Assembly (NCBI GenBank): GCA_043228905.1
Contig: JBHGNT010000007.1
Coordinates: forward strand, 14,632,001-14,696,000
Length of the DNA: 64,000 nucleotides
Reading direction: 5' to 3'
From: Azolla caroliniana
Taxonomy: Eukaryota; Polypodiophyta
A program made the translations under genes and the position numbers. Below the pieces are notes generated by a model. It had not been told where the DNA came from, made no database searches, and saw nothing but the letters and a program-made list of their open reading frames with translations. Below are positions 35,840 to 45,804 of the stretch, piece by piece. How positions within the stretch are numbered: the stretch's first letter is position 1; each line of letters opens with the position of its first letter.

Positions 35840-36227
35840 TGGCCGAAAGGCACAAATTTGTGAAGCCTGCCAGCTCGGGAAGCAACACCGACTTCCTTTC
35901 CCCAATGAGCGAAATCGGAGCCGGAACAAGCTCGACCTTATACACTCCGATGTATGGGGGCCGACACAAAATGTTAGTCTTGGCGGGAGCCGATATTTCG
36001 TCTCCTTCATCGACGACCACACGCGGCACACGTGGATCTACCTCATTGAGAGGAAGAGCGAAGTCTTCGACTGTTTCCGGGACCTCAAAGGGTTCGTGGA
36101 AACGGAAACGGACGAAAGATCAAGTGTTTGTGGTCGGATGGCGGGAAAGAGTACTTTTCCGGTCAATTCAACGGTTATCTACAACAAATGGGAATTCGGC
36201 GCGAATTCAGTTGTAGATACACGCTAG
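35817..36227 (+). pseudogene. Copia-C integrase N-terminal segment (frameshifted)
   Basis: Continues the pre-integrase zinc segment (CEACQLGKQHRLPF) and the first half of the integrase core (LDLIHSDVWGPT, FVSFIDDHTRHTW). The conserved content ends near 36,115, where a second frameshift moves the core into the long frame starting at 36,128. This phase therefore encodes integrase only between the two breaks. Confidence 0.85.
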
Positions 36228-39100
36228 AGCAGAACGGCATGGCCGAGAGGAAGAATCGGTCAGTTGTGGAAGCGGCACGGGCAATGCTGGAGGAGAAGAG
36301 CTTGCCCAAGTTCTATTGGGCCGAGGCGGTAAGGACCGTGGTATACATCCAGAACCGGATTGGAGACAAAGTGTCGGCGCACGAGCTATATTTCGAAACG
36401 AAGCCGAACTTGCGACACTTGAGGGTGTTCGGTAGCATTGCGTATGTGCATATACCGAAGGAGAAAAGGAGGAAGTTGGACGCAAAGGCCGAGAAATGCA
36501 TCTTGGTCGGTTACTCGGACGAGAAAAAGGGTTATAAATGCTATAACCCCTGCACCAAACAAGCGCGTGTTAGCCGCGACGTTGTGGTTGACGAGTCCGC
36601 GTCCTGGTACCAACCCCCGACTCCGAACCCCGAGTCCAATCCATGTTCTGACGATGAGGTCAGCGAGGCCGAGATGCCTCCGGATGAGCCCGAAATCGAG
36701 ACCCGCGAAGAGAGTCCGATTTCACTCCGCTTAAGTGGACCGATTGGACGACTAAGTCGGTACGATCAGTCCGATGAAGAGCCGGCGAGTAGTGGAGACT
36801 CGGCCGTGCATTCCCCGCGCAGGAAGCCGAGGAGACAACTTATGCGCAAAGAGAAAGGGAAGAAGAAGGTGTCGGATTCCGGCATGGAAAGGAACGAGTC
36901 AGACCGACGCGAGTCCGACTCCGAGGGAACCGGTGACGGGTCTTTAAAGGTGAAGACCGCGTCGACCGAGAAGGCCTCGACATCGGCTAATGTGAGATTA
37001 CGCCGATCTACCCGCCAAAAGAATCCTGTTTTGCGGTTCGGATACAACGAGTACATGGCGCATCATTATGCGTACATGACCCGTGTAGTGGAAGTGCGTG
37101 AGCCGGAGAGCTACGCAGAAGCAGCTAAAGACGCGAACTGGCGTGCCGCGATGGAAGAAGAGATGCACGCATTGGCGGAGAACGAGACCTGGGACTTGGT
37201 TGACGCACCAAGAGGGGTAAAACCGATCGGGTGTAGGTGGGTGTACAAGGTGAAGTACAACACCGATGGCTCGGTCAACCGGTACAAGGCTCGGCTAGTG
37301 GCAAAGGGCTACGTGCAGAAACACGGCATCAACTACGATGAGACGTTTGCGCCGGTTGCGAAAATGACGACCGTCCGTGTTTTGCTCGCAGTAGCCGCGG
37401 CCAAGGGGTGGCACTTACATCAGATGGATGTAAAGAATGCGTTCCTGCAAGGTGACCTTGAGGAACAGGTGTACATGGTACAACCCCCCAGATTTCACTC
37501 TGGAACGAACTCCTCGGCAGTATGCCGACTAAAGAAGTCCCTTTATGGACTGAAGCAAGCCCCGCGTGCCTGGAACGCGAAGATCACGCAACAACTGCGT
37601 TGGATGGGCTTCGTCATGTCAAAATCGGACTCTTCCCTGTTCATCCGGAAAGGTCGACTCGGACCGGTTAGTATTTTACTATATGTTGATGACTTGGTCA
37701 TCACCGGTGCCGACCTAGATGAAATCGACCGCGTGAAGCTCCAGCTTGCGGCATCGTTCGACATGAAGGATCTGGGGGACCTTCATTACTTCCTCGGGAT
37801 CGAAGTGATCCGTACCCCCGAAGGCATATTGATCAACCAACGTCATTACGTGCTGGGTATGCTCTTCAAACTCGGGATGGCCGACTGTAAGTCCGTCTCG
37901 ACTCCTCTGGACAGAACCATCAAGCTTCGTCCCGATACGGGAAAGGTATGCGACCCGACGAGGTTCCGACAAATTGTCGGAAGCCTCATATGCTTGACCA
38001 TCACCCGACCCGACCTCAATTATCAGGTCGGGATGATCAGTCAGTTCATGGCGCGACCTACCGAGGAGCACCTTCATTGTGCACAACGCATACTTCGGTA
38101 TGTCAACGGCACTAAGGACCGAGGACTTCTATATCGGACCGGTGCAGCCGCGCAGTTAGTCGGCTACACTGATGCTGATTGGGCTGGCAACACCGCCGAT
38201 CGCCGATCCACGTCCGGATACGCGTTCTCCCTCGGGAGTGCCGCGATCGCGTGGAGTAGTAAGAAGCAGCCGACAGTTGCACTGTCGAGCACCGAAGCTG
38301 AGTACCGAGGAGCGACTGTCGTGACATGCGAAGCCATATGGTTGAAGCGGCTACTTAAGGACTTGCACGTGGAGGTGTCAGATCCGACGACGATCTACTG
38401 CGACAACCTCAGCAGCATCCAGCTCGCGAAGAACCCCGTTTTCCACGCACGGACCAAGCACATTGAGGTGCAATACCATTTCGTCCGTGAGCGTGTCCTT
38501 TCCGGTGAAGTCGAACTTCACTACGTGCCGACGGATCGGCAGACAACCGACATCTTCACAAAGCCGCTTGGTTTGGACAAGTTGCGGAAATTCTCAGGTG
38601 CGCTCGGGTTGCGTCACCTCGACGTACCATGCTTGAGGGGGAGAACAGTCCCGAACGACCAAGCAAGGCAGCAGGAAAGGAGCGGAGACCGCGACACCGA
38701 GTCTGAGTCGGTTGACTTGGTTGTCGAGTTCGAGTTCGGATCGGCTGAAGAAGCCGAGGGCGGACCCACGGAAAAGTCTGAAAGCGGACAAAAGGGGAGC
38801 AGCCTAAGGAGAGAGCCGATGCCAACCATGCATGGGGGAGATGACGCAATCGAGGACGAGAAGACCGAAGACGAGTTGGAGACAGCCAACTCGGACGAGA
38901 GCGAAAACCGATCGGAAGTAGCCGAGTCGGTTTGGATGTTTGATTCAGATACGCTGAATCAACCGAGGCCCAAGCGGAAGAAAAGGCAGCAGGAGAAGCG
39001 TCAACACCGCAACAACATAAGAGTTGATAAGGGCCTCATGAGCAGACAAGCCGACCGGAAGGGTCAAAGCGCACGGAGTCGAACAGGTCGAGGAGCATGA
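36128..39100 (+). CDS. Copia-C integrase C-half, RT, RNase H with a C-terminal extension
   Basis: 990 residues. Integrase second half (WSDGGKEYFSGQF, NGMAERKNRSVVEAARAMLE), Ser/Glu-rich linker, RT (MDVKNAFLQGDLEEQVYM, LKKSLYGLKQAPRAWN, LLYVDDLVITGADL), RNase H (DADWAGNTADRRSTSGYAFS, STEAEYRGA, RTKHIEVQYHFVRE). Typical copia Pol would end near residue 838, where the DNA carries a polypurine tract (TTGAGGGGGAG at 38,633). Here the frame stays open for about 150 more codons of acidic and then basic sequence (PRPKRKKRQQEKRQHRNN, nuclear-localisation-like). The extension has no domain I recognise. Confidence 0.88.
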   Translation: MWSDGGKEYFSGQFNGYLQQMGIRREFSCRYTLEQNGMAERKNRSVVEAARAMLEEKSLPKFYWAEAVRTVVYIQNRIGDKVSAHELYFETKPNLRHLRVFGSIAYVHIPKEKRRKLDAKAEKCILVGYSDEKKGYKCYNPCTKQARVSRDVVVDESASWYQPPTPNPESNPCSDDEVSEAEMPPDEPEIETREESPISLRLSGPIGRLSRYDQSDEEPASSGDSAVHSPRRKPRRQLMRKEKGKKKVSDSGMERNESDRRESDSEGTGDGSLKVKTASTEKASTSANVRLRRSTRQKNPVLRFGYNEYMAHHYAYMTRVVEVREPESYAEAAKDANWRAAMEEEMHALAENETWDLVDAPRGVKPIGCRWVYKVKYNTDGSVNRYKARLVAKGYVQKHGINYDETFAPVAKMTTVRVLLAVAAAKGWHLHQMDVKNAFLQGDLEEQVYMVQPPRFHSGTNSSAVCRLKKSLYGLKQAPRAWNAKITQQLRWMGFVMSKSDSSLFIRKGRLGPVSILLYVDDLVITGADLDEIDRVKLQLAASFDMKDLGDLHYFLGIEVIRTPEGILINQRHYVLGMLFKLGMADCKSVSTPLDRTIKLRPDTGKVCDPTRFRQIVGSLICLTITRPDLNYQVGMISQFMARPTEEHLHCAQRILRYVNGTKDRGLLYRTGAAAQLVGYTDADWAGNTADRRSTSGYAFSLGSAAIAWSSKKQPTVALSSTEAEYRGATVVTCEAIWLKRLLKDLHVEVSDPTTIYCDNLSSIQLAKNPVFHARTKHIEVQYHFVRERVLSGEVELHYVPTDRQTTDIFTKPLGLDKLRKFSGALGLRHLDVPCLRGRTVPNDQARQQERSGDRDTESESVDLVVEFEFGSAEEAEGGPTEKSESGQKGSSLRREPMPTMHGGDDAIEDEKTEDELETANSDESENRSEVAESVWMFDSDTLNQPRPKRKKRQQEKRQHRNNIRVDKGLMSRQADRKGQSARSRTGRGA

Positions 39101-39167
39101 GCGAGGTGTGAAGCCAGGAGGAACCGGAGCTGTGAGCTCGAGGATCCCGAAGAGCCTCGAGTTGAGC

Positions 39168-39178
39168 TTGAGGGGGAG
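39168..39178 (+). promoter_or_regulatory. Polypurine tract of Copia-C (functional position)
   Basis: TTGAGGGGGAG directly before the 3' LTR. The same 11 bases also occur 535 bp upstream at 38,633-38,643. Confidence 0.8.
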
Positions 39179-39407
39179 TGTTGAGAGACAAGCTCAACAT
39201 CGGCCTGATCGGCTGAAGAAGCCGAGGACTAGATCGGTTGGGACCGATCGGTTAGGCCGAGTGCGTAAACCGGGAGGTTGTTAGGAAAGATATTCCATGA
39301 GGAATATATTTGGGAGTTAGTGTAGGAGCTCTTCATGATCATTGAAGTACTGTCAGTTCTTCGGTCAGTCCTTCTAGGACTTGTATAAAAGTGTTCACTG
39401 AGCACGT
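39179..39407 (+). repeat. Copia-C 3' LTR, first part
   Basis: Matches the first 229 bp of the 5' LTR with about eight substitutions. Cut after GAGCACGT by Ty3-E. The last four bases ACGT are the target-site duplication. Confidence 0.92.
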
Positions 39408-40065
39408 TGTCGCGTTGTTACGCGCGTGCGTGGAGAAACAAGGCGGGACCATCGGGGTCTTGAACTGAAGAGCAGGTGATAGAAGGGGAAAGAGAAAGAG
39501 AGAGACGCCCGGTCACGTACGAGCAAAGAAACACAGGGGGAGGGGGGGGCATGACCCGTCAACACAGAAGACGCGAATGGGCACAGAGACAGGGAGACAC
39601 AAGTGTTTGTATATTAATGAATATCAATTACACAAAAGAGCACGCGAGCGGTTACAACCGAACAGGCCGGCGAACAGATGCCGATGCCTGTTCGTCTTCG
39701 CACGAAAGGAGAAAAGGGTGGAGGTGCTGCCGGAAGCACACGGGCGTTCCTCGAAGCAGCGCGAGCCTCCCGAAACCCTGCAGAGAAGAGCGATGGAGAA
39801 CGAACAGAGGAGAAGCGTTCGGTTACGGTCCGACAACACTTCATCCTCCTTAATGCGCGATCCCTTCTTCATGCGTCTCCCTCTCCTTTATAGCGTCAAG
39901 AAGGGAGCCGTCTCCCTCATTTACTTCCTACCTACCGAATCTAACTACCCGGATATACCTTCGTACTTAATTCCCTATTATATACATTAAGGGCGCGCAT
40001 ACGTGAAGAGCCGGTTCATGCGAGCTATGCACCGATTGCGCCAAGGGACGGTTTTCTTCACGACA
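39408..40065 (-). repeat. Ty3-E 3' LTR, 658 bp
   Basis: TGTCGCGTTGTTACGCGCG to TTCTTCACGACA. Same length as the right LTR. A G-run (about 39,538-39,549) and the 3'-side ATTAATTCCC-type segments are shared. Confidence 0.93.
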
Positions 40066-40741
40066 TTCGCCCCCACCTAGCCGCGCATCCACCAGTATGC
40101 GCCAAAATTGGGTTCTGGTTGGAGAAAACTGGTCCTGGTTCTGTTTCTTCATCCATCGGTTCGTCCTCCGTTTTGGACTGTTCGTCTTCGCTGTCCAGGC
40201 CTCTTAGATCCGGTTCGTCGTCGTGGCGTTTCTTGAATGCTTTGACCTGCTTCCCTGCTACTGGCATCGCCATCCTCATATCGTCGAGTTCCGCCAGGTG
40301 ATACGTCCCGTTGTCGTTGGCGCTTGTTACCACGTAAGGCCCGAACCACCGCTTTGCAAACTTTCGTGTTGCTCGGTGTTGGTTGTCGAGGCTGCTGTCG
40401 TAGACTAGCACCTAGTCACCTTCCTCGATTTTCTTCGGTTGGAGCCGGTGCGTCCGGTCGAACAGGGCTTTGTTCTTCATCCTCGCCGCCCGAAGTCTCT
40501 CCGCCGCTCGTTCCACGTCCTCTGGCCTCCGCTCGAGCTGCCGTATACGCGCCGCTAGCAGTTCTTCCTGGCTCATCTCGTCTCTCCAGTCCACTGTCGC
40601 CCAAGAGGAGATCGTCCATTCCATCGGCATGATCGGCTTCTGTCCGAACATGAGCTTTGACGGCATGAACCCTGTTACCGAACTGTGTGTTGTCCTGTCC
40701 GCCCACAAGGCATAAGGTAACAGCCGTGGCCAGTTCCCGAC
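40066..40741 (-). pseudogene. Ty3-E integrase C-terminal region
   Basis: Minus strand encodes NWPRLLPYALWADRTTHSS, MSQEELLAARIRQLERRPED and THRLQPKKIEEGD, then LVYDSSLDNQHRATRKFAKR, WFGPYVV and a Glu/Asp-rich tail. A TAG separates EEGD from LVYDS (about 40,411) and another separates this block from the upstream frame (40,742). This is a chromatin- or DNA-binding type integrase tail without a recognisable chromodomain. The polypurine tract (AGGTGGGGGCGAA) lies at the LTR edge. Confidence 0.82.
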
Positions 40742-42778
40742 CTAGCCTCCGCAAGCCCGGACTAGCGCTTTGACGATCGGTCCGTGTCCGCGCTCCACCT
40801 TCCCGTTCGCCTCCGGATTGTACGCTGTGGTGAGCGAGAGCTTGACCCCTAACCGGTCGAACAGCTCCTCGGCCTCTTCGGCGTCCAACTCCCCGCGGTC
40901 AGCCACGATCTTCCCGACGCACCCGTACCGGCATATCACGTCCTCGATCAAGAACCGACACACGGCCGCGGTCGTTTTGTTCTGCAGGGCTCGGCCTTCC
41001 ACTTGGTTCGTCAGGTCCTCCCGGGCCAGCACCAGATATCGCATCTGCCCTACGCCCATCGACATCGTCACCAAATCTACCATCCATTTGAAGTGGATGG
41101 CCGGAGGGTAAGTAGGGTGAAGCTCGTCCCGATGTCGAACTATGGAGTGCATCTGACAGTTCTCACAAGTTGTCACGAACTGATGCACGTCCCGGTACAG
41201 TCCCGGCCACCAGTACTTCCCCTTTAGCTTCTCGAACGTGGCCCACGTCCCACGGTGTCCAACCCAGGGGCTGTCGTGGTAGGCCTTCAACAACTCCTCC
41301 TGTTCCTCCTTCACCGCCACTACTCGGAGCGGGATGCCGTTTCTCTTCTTCGGGTGCTTCCATAAGTATCCGTCCCGGAGAAAGAATCGGTATGCTTTCT
41401 TTCGGACCCGGTTGGCCTCGTTCTTTGTCCATGACGCGTACGGCGTCATCGTCCTCAAGAATCCCCCAATCTGCAGCCACTCCCCGTTGTACTTGCTCTC
41501 GTCGAAATCGTTAAGCGCCGAAGTGCTCCCTCCCTCGGTTGTTATGTAACCCGCCTCGAAGAAGTCTACGCCGACTTCCTCGTCCTCTGAAACCATGCCG
41601 CCCTCGTCGTCGAATCGCGCCCTCGAAAGCATGTCGGCCATGGCATTGTCTTTCCCGGAAATGTGTCGTATTTCCGGATCCAGGGACTTGATGTACGCTA
41701 TCCACCTGAGCATTGCCAGGTCCGGGGTTGCGCATCCGGAAACCCTGCCGAGAATCGGCAGGCAGTCCGTCTCGATAATCACCTCTGTCCCAATAAGATA
41801 GTCTTTATCGGCCTTCACCGCCGAAACGATACCCCAGAGTTTGCGTTTAACCTGGGCGTATCCTCGCTGTCGCTCGCTGAGGACCTTCGCACCGAACCGG
41901 ATTGGGAACCGAATGCCGTCCTCATCTTCTTGGTTGACGACCCACCCGATCCCGGTCGGACTCGTATCTACCGTTATGTAGACGGGACTACCTTTCTCGT
42001 AGACAGCCTTCCGGATTGCCGGAGCTACATCAAGAGCCTCCTTCATCTTTCGGACCGACTTCACATGCTCGTCTCGCCACTCGAATTTTCGCCCCTTTTT
42101 CAGCAACCCATATAGCGGCTCGGCAACGTGGGCGTAATGCGGGATCCATATGTGGTAGAACGCGCATGCTCCCAAGAACCTCCGTACCTCCGTGACCGAG
42201 TTACAGTCGGGCTTCATTGCGGAGATGGCTTCCACCTTTGTCAGAGACGGTTTCCGGCCATACGGTCCGCATAGATGTCCGACGACCATGATCTCTGATT
42301 GCCCGAAGGCCGATTTTTCCCCGGAGAAGGTGAGCCTCGCGTCCTCTAGCCTCTGCAACACCCTCTCGCAGTGGTCAATGTGTGTCACCACGAATTTCCG
42401 GCATCCGTCCGGTCCGACCATTTCGTCCTTTTCTTCCACCGGACATCCCTTGATCGGGATGTCGTCCAAGAATGGCATGGTGATGTCCGGGATACGATCC
42501 CTCAGCACCTTGTTCATCGCATTCACCATGTGGGCCACCGAGTTCGTCCCTCCTTTTGGCAGGGTACACATCCGCACTAGGCCGAGAGGAGTCTGCATCG
42601 TCGTAATGTCTCTCCTCTCTACGGCTAGTTGGAACTGATCGTACCCTGAGTACAGATCTCCGACTGAGTAGATCGACCTTCCGGTGAAGGCCTCTGCGAA
42701 CTCGTCTATCGTTGGTCCAATTCCTGCGTTCCGAATGGTCACTCTGTTGACCGGTTGCAAGTCTTGAATGAAGCGCAA
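40742..42778 (-). CDS. Ty3-E RT-RNase H-integrase
   Basis: 678 residues open. RT: FIQDLQPVNRVTIRN, YSGYDQFQLAVERRDITTM, TPLGLVRMCTLPKGGTNS and the catalytic MPFLDDIPIKG (YxDD replaced by FLDD, near 42,470). RNase H: VYITVDTSPTGIGWVVNQED and the DADALS-like KDNAMADMLSRA. Integrase HHCC (HDSPWVGHRGTW, CENCQMHSIV) and core (VDLVTMSMGV, IVADRGELD, YNPEANGKVERGHG). The RT N-terminus is in another phase upstream of about 42,858. The frame stops at a TAG in the integrase core's end (C-G-G-stop). Confidence 0.88.
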   Translation of the reverse strand: MRFIQDLQPVNRVTIRNAGIGPTIDEFAEAFTGRSIYSVGDLYSGYDQFQLAVERRDITTMQTPLGLVRMCTLPKGGTNSVAHMVNAMNKVLRDRIPDITMPFLDDIPIKGCPVEEKDEMVGPDGCRKFVVTHIDHCERVLQRLEDARLTFSGEKSAFGQSEIMVVGHLCGPYGRKPSLTKVEAISAMKPDCNSVTEVRRFLGACAFYHIWIPHYAHVAEPLYGLLKKGRKFEWRDEHVKSVRKMKEALDVAPAIRKAVYEKGSPVYITVDTSPTGIGWVVNQEDEDGIRFPIRFGAKVLSERQRGYAQVKRKLWGIVSAVKADKDYLIGTEVIIETDCLPILGRVSGCATPDLAMLRWIAYIKSLDPEIRHISGKDNAMADMLSRARFDDEGGMVSEDEEVGVDFFEAGYITTEGGSTSALNDFDESKYNGEWLQIGGFLRTMTPYASWTKNEANRVRKKAYRFFLRDGYLWKHPKKRNGIPLRVVAVKEEQEELLKAYHDSPWVGHRGTWATFEKLKGKYWWPGLYRDVHQFVTTCENCQMHSIVRHRDELHPTYPPAIHFKWMVDLVTMSMGVGQMRYLVLAREDLTNQVEGRALQNKTTAAVCRFLIEDVICRYGCVGKIVADRGELDAEEAEELFDRLGVKLSLTTAYNPEANGKVERGHGPIVKALVRACGG

Positions 42779-43943
42779 CGTCCCGTTCTTCTTCGGTACT
42801 GTGAACCACCGGTTTGAGTACGGGGCACTCGACGGTTCGAGGATGCCTATCGATTTTCTGCCTCAACAGCTCCATCAGCTCCGGGATGTGAGCTCTCGGT
42901 ACGGGAATTGGTTTGAGATTCCACGGCACATGCGGTACCGTGAATATCACCATCGGCTTTACGACTGTCGGGTCTATGCACCCGATTTCTTCCGGTGAGA
43001 ATGCGAAGGCTTTCCCGTGCCTTCCGAGCATTATCCAAAACCGGTCTTCTTCCGCCGGCAGTAGGAACCCGCCCCCACCGATTTTGAGCTCCCGTAGCGT
43101 TCTGTCGGTGAAGGTGTGTCCTATGCAGGCTGGATCACATAAACTGGGGTCCGACGCGACCCCCTTGATTCGCAACTCACTGCCCTCCGGTAAGGGTGCT
43201 GCGACTGGCCTTACCTTCCGGTCCACAGTCTTGTACTTCGTGTTAACCCGGGCCGTCCGATCCGACTCGAGCCCTCGACTGAAGTCCGCGATGACTTCAT
43301 ACATCTCTTCTGAACAAACCGGTATCGTCCGGTCCTCTTTAAGGCCCTCTCCGACCACCTCTCGCAGTATTCCCAAGGTATCGTCGAAGGAGACCGCCTC
43401 CACGGCTCCGTTGATTTCCTCGCTGGGCCCGAGAACTCCGCACGCCCGAAGTCGCTCTTCCACCCTTGTCTTTTCTCGGCCTACGACGCCGACTATCGTA
43501 CACCCTCCGTTGTCGGAGAAACAAAACTTCCTACTTATGGTACAAGGTTTCTTTGGTTTTGCTTCTATCGTACATTTGTGGGGTTTTCCCGGAGTGTCCG
43601 GACTGCCGCGGCCCCACGCCTTGGCAGCCCTCTCTAAAAATCCTCTCGGTTCTCGCCACCGAGGGACTCGCGGTTTCGCTCGTGGTTGGGTCGCACCGTC
43701 AGGAACTGGACCGAATGACGCCCGTCCTGACTCTTGAACCTCGCGTAAGCCGACCCGTTGTCCAACACCTTGGTCTCCATTCGCGCTGCCGTAATGTACG
43801 ATTCCCCTAGTATGACCGGGTGCGAGGACGTTTCCTGCACAAAGAAGTGCTGGTCTATCTCGACGTCGCCGATCTTGACTCGCACGTTTGGGCAGGCCCC
43901 GTGTAGTTCCTCGGTGGCGCGCGTCGCTGCCCGTATCTTCCAC
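42375..43943 (-). pseudogene. Ty3-E protease-RT connector (shifted phase)
   Basis: The informative part is about 43,640-42,858: PKKPCTISRKFCFSDNGGCT, YKTVDRKVRPVAAPLPEGSE, FLLPAEEDRFWIML and FTVPHVPWNLKPIPVPRAHI, the segment preceding RT in this lineage. Conserved residues upstream of 43,640 and downstream of 42,858 belong to the other phase, so this region is bounded by two offsetting frameshifts. Outside those limits the translation is noise. Confidence 0.75.
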
Positions 43944-44902
43944 CCGTGCTTAGTGTTGATCGACCATTTCCCCTTCTTGTAGAAGTCCATGGACATCAAG
44001 TTTATTTCCGAACCATGGTCCACCAGCGCTACCACCGGTTCCTGAACATCCCTGATCTTCACCGGGGTTTCCGTGGTCGCTCGGGCCCAGTGTGGCCTCG
44101 AATAGTGGCTCTCCGCCCACTCGTCTTCCAGCGCCATGTCCTCTATGTGCGCCGTCTGCACTTCCACCGGCCTTTCCGGTTCTGCCTCCGTCGACAGCCT
44201 CTTCCTCTTCACCAAGTCCACGATGGAGTCATGGAACTCCTTCTTGGCGATCCCGAGCACCTCCCGCAACGAAAGTTCCACCTTGCTGTCGAGGATTCGT
44301 TCTTCCAGGACCTTTCGTAGGTCCGTGGTCCTTTCGATCTCCGTGCCCAAACGGTATCCGCCCTTCTTGTGGTTATCCCGGGCATTGGACTCACCGGCCT
44401 CGTTCCGTTTCGGCCCGAATCGGGTTTCGTATCTCTGTGAGGGTCCGGCCCCTCCGATTTTACCTACCCATTTGTCTTCAACCAGAGCCCCGTAGTTCTG
44501 GCAAGCTACTTCGACGAAACCCGTCTTTTCTTCGACCGGGTCACTCCACCCGGTTACCTCCTGGACCCGCTTCTCCGCGCGGTCCACCTCGTCTTTCTTT
44601 AGTGGGGCACCGGCGAGGCCTTCCAGTACCGTCGGCCAGAACCCGGCTTTGCTCTCCTTCCGGGCCTCGATGCCTCCGACCCGAATACCGGCTGACGCTG
44701 AGTAGTGGACGGTCTCCGCGTGCCGGGCTGCCGCCTCTTCGATCAGCCTTTTCATTCCTCCTCGCCCGTCGTTTCGGTTCAGGGCCCTCCGGGTATCGCT
44801 GGTGTGCACCCGACCTTCCCACAGGTACACTACCCGGCTTCTCAAAGCCTCCATAAAGTCCCCGCAGTCTTTCTGGATGTGGCCGACCTCGTCGAACCAC
44901 AT
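43634..44902 (-). CDS. Ty3-E zinc knuckle and aspartic protease
   Basis: 422 residues in the same phase as the gag frame upstream and separated from it only by a TGA at 44,990 and a short spacer. Begins in a knuckle-like CMWFDEVGHIQKDC: the second Cys of the CX2C is Phe, so zinc binding is doubtful. Then comes LWEGRVH and GRGGMKRLIEE, a charged linker, and a protease whose active site is LVDHGSEINLMS (D-H-G rather than D-S/T-G), followed by HPVILGESYITAARMETKVL. Confidence 0.82.
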   Translation of the reverse strand: MWFDEVGHIQKDCGDFMEALRSRVVYLWEGRVHTSDTRRALNRNDGRGGMKRLIEEAAARHAETVHYSASAGIRVGGIEARKESKAGFWPTVLEGLAGAPLKKDEVDRAEKRVQEVTGWSDPVEEKTGFVEVACQNYGALVEDKWVGKIGGAGPSQRYETRFGPKRNEAGESNARDNHKKGGYRLGTEIERTTDLRKVLEERILDSKVELSLREVLGIAKKEFHDSIVDLVKRKRLSTEAEPERPVEVQTAHIEDMALEDEWAESHYSRPHWARATTETPVKIRDVQEPVVALVDHGSEINLMSMDFYKKGKWSINTKHGWKIRAATRATEELHGACPNVRVKIGDVEIDQHFFVQETSSHPVILGESYITAARMETKVLDNGSAYARFKSQDGRHSVQFLTVRPNHERNRESLGGENREDF

Positions 44903-44989
44903 GCACCTACTCCCTACCGGAGCCCGTCGGTCACGAGCCTGATCGCCGCCTTTCCTCCGAGCCTGGGCGATCTGGAGATCCTTTACCGC

Positions 44990-45787
44990 TCATGTCAGCT
45001 TCTCCAGAGCTGTCCCCCCGGACGAGCCTCTGATCACGCTGGTCGAAGACGAACCGGTTTTGAGCCACTCCCGGGTCTCTTCCCTTCGCGCCTGCGGTAC
45101 CGGTTCGAGCTTCCTTGCTGCGACAGGTCCCGCCTCGGTCGCCTCTGTATCAGCCCACTCCCACCGTTTGTCAAAACGGTCGCAGACTCTCTTTACCGCG
45201 GCCCAGTTGGTCGTCAGCCCGTCTTCGGTTTCCAGTAAGGAGCCAACTTGCCCCCGATCCCGTGCGTCAACCGATTTGACAAACAGTAGGACACGACTTG
45301 TGTCCAGAACGATCCGATCGAGCGCTGAAAGGCGCGCAAAGCGTTCCTCAAACTCCCAGAGGAGTACCGACGCATTTCTTCCTTTGTTGGGGGACTCCAC
45401 CCACTCCATGAATCTCCGCTTCGAAAGTCGAAGCGCGTCATCCATCCCGTATTTCTCCAGGAGCCGTCCTTCGAACTCCTCCCAGGTCCGGCTCTCCGCC
45501 CGGATCTCGAGCACCTCCGCATGGATGCCTGGCATCGCCACTCGAGGGAATCCTGCAAGACGCCTCTCTTCCGGAATATCCCTCATCAACATCTCCGCCT
45601 GGTAGGATGCCAAATAACTCGTGGCATCCTTTCCACTGAACCGGCCGATCATACCGACGATCGCCTCAATAGCCCTGTCAAGGGCGCCGATGCGCTCGCG
45701 CGCGGTCACTATCCGGTCCACGGCCGAAGCCATGGCCTCTGCAAGATCTGACCCCCTCATCTTCTGCTCCTCTGCCGCCTGCTTCAC
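44990..45787 (-). CDS. Ty3-E Gag
   Basis: Open from just inside the primer site. The first ATG in frame is at 45,760 (MRGSDLAEAMASAV), which I take as the start. The protein has a Ty3-type retrotransposon Gag segment (GKDATSYLASYQAEM, WEEFEGRLLEKYGMDD, FARLSALDRIV) and ends at TGA 44,990. The frame continues beyond that stop into the knuckle and protease, so the TGA may be a lesion or a read-through site. Confidence 0.75.
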   Translation of the reverse strand: MKQAAEEQKMRGSDLAEAMASAVDRIVTARERIGALDRAIEAIVGMIGRFSGKDATSYLASYQAEMLMRDIPEERRLAGFPRVAMPGIHAEVLEIRAESRTWEEFEGRLLEKYGMDDALRLSKRRFMEWVESPNKGRNASVLLWEFEERFARLSALDRIVLDTSRVLLFVKSVDARDRGQVGSLLETEDGLTTNWAAVKRVCDRFDKRWEWADTEATEAGPVAARKLEPVPQARREETREWLKTGSSSTSVIRGSSGGTALEKLT

Positions 45788-45800
45788 GTCGGGTTCACCA
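45783..45800 (-). promoter_or_regulatory. Primer binding site of Ty3-E, tRNA-Trp type
   Basis: The plus strand reads TTCACGTCGGGTTCACCA, which equals the last 18 nt of plant nuclear tRNA-Trp with CCA as I recall that sequence. The minus strand is therefore its complement, TGGTGAACCCGACGTGAA. It lies 4 nt from the 5' LTR. Confidence 0.75.
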
Positions 45801-45804
45801 AATA

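Noticed and set aside
40416-40754. A 112-codon minus-strand frame in Ty3-E
   Set aside because: Out of phase with the conserved integrase C-terminus on the same strand.
43466-44856. Long plus-strand open frames inside Ty3-E (for example 44,092-44,856)
   Set aside because: GC-rich antisense frames with Pro/Ser/Arg composition opposite clear Gag-Pol coding sequence.
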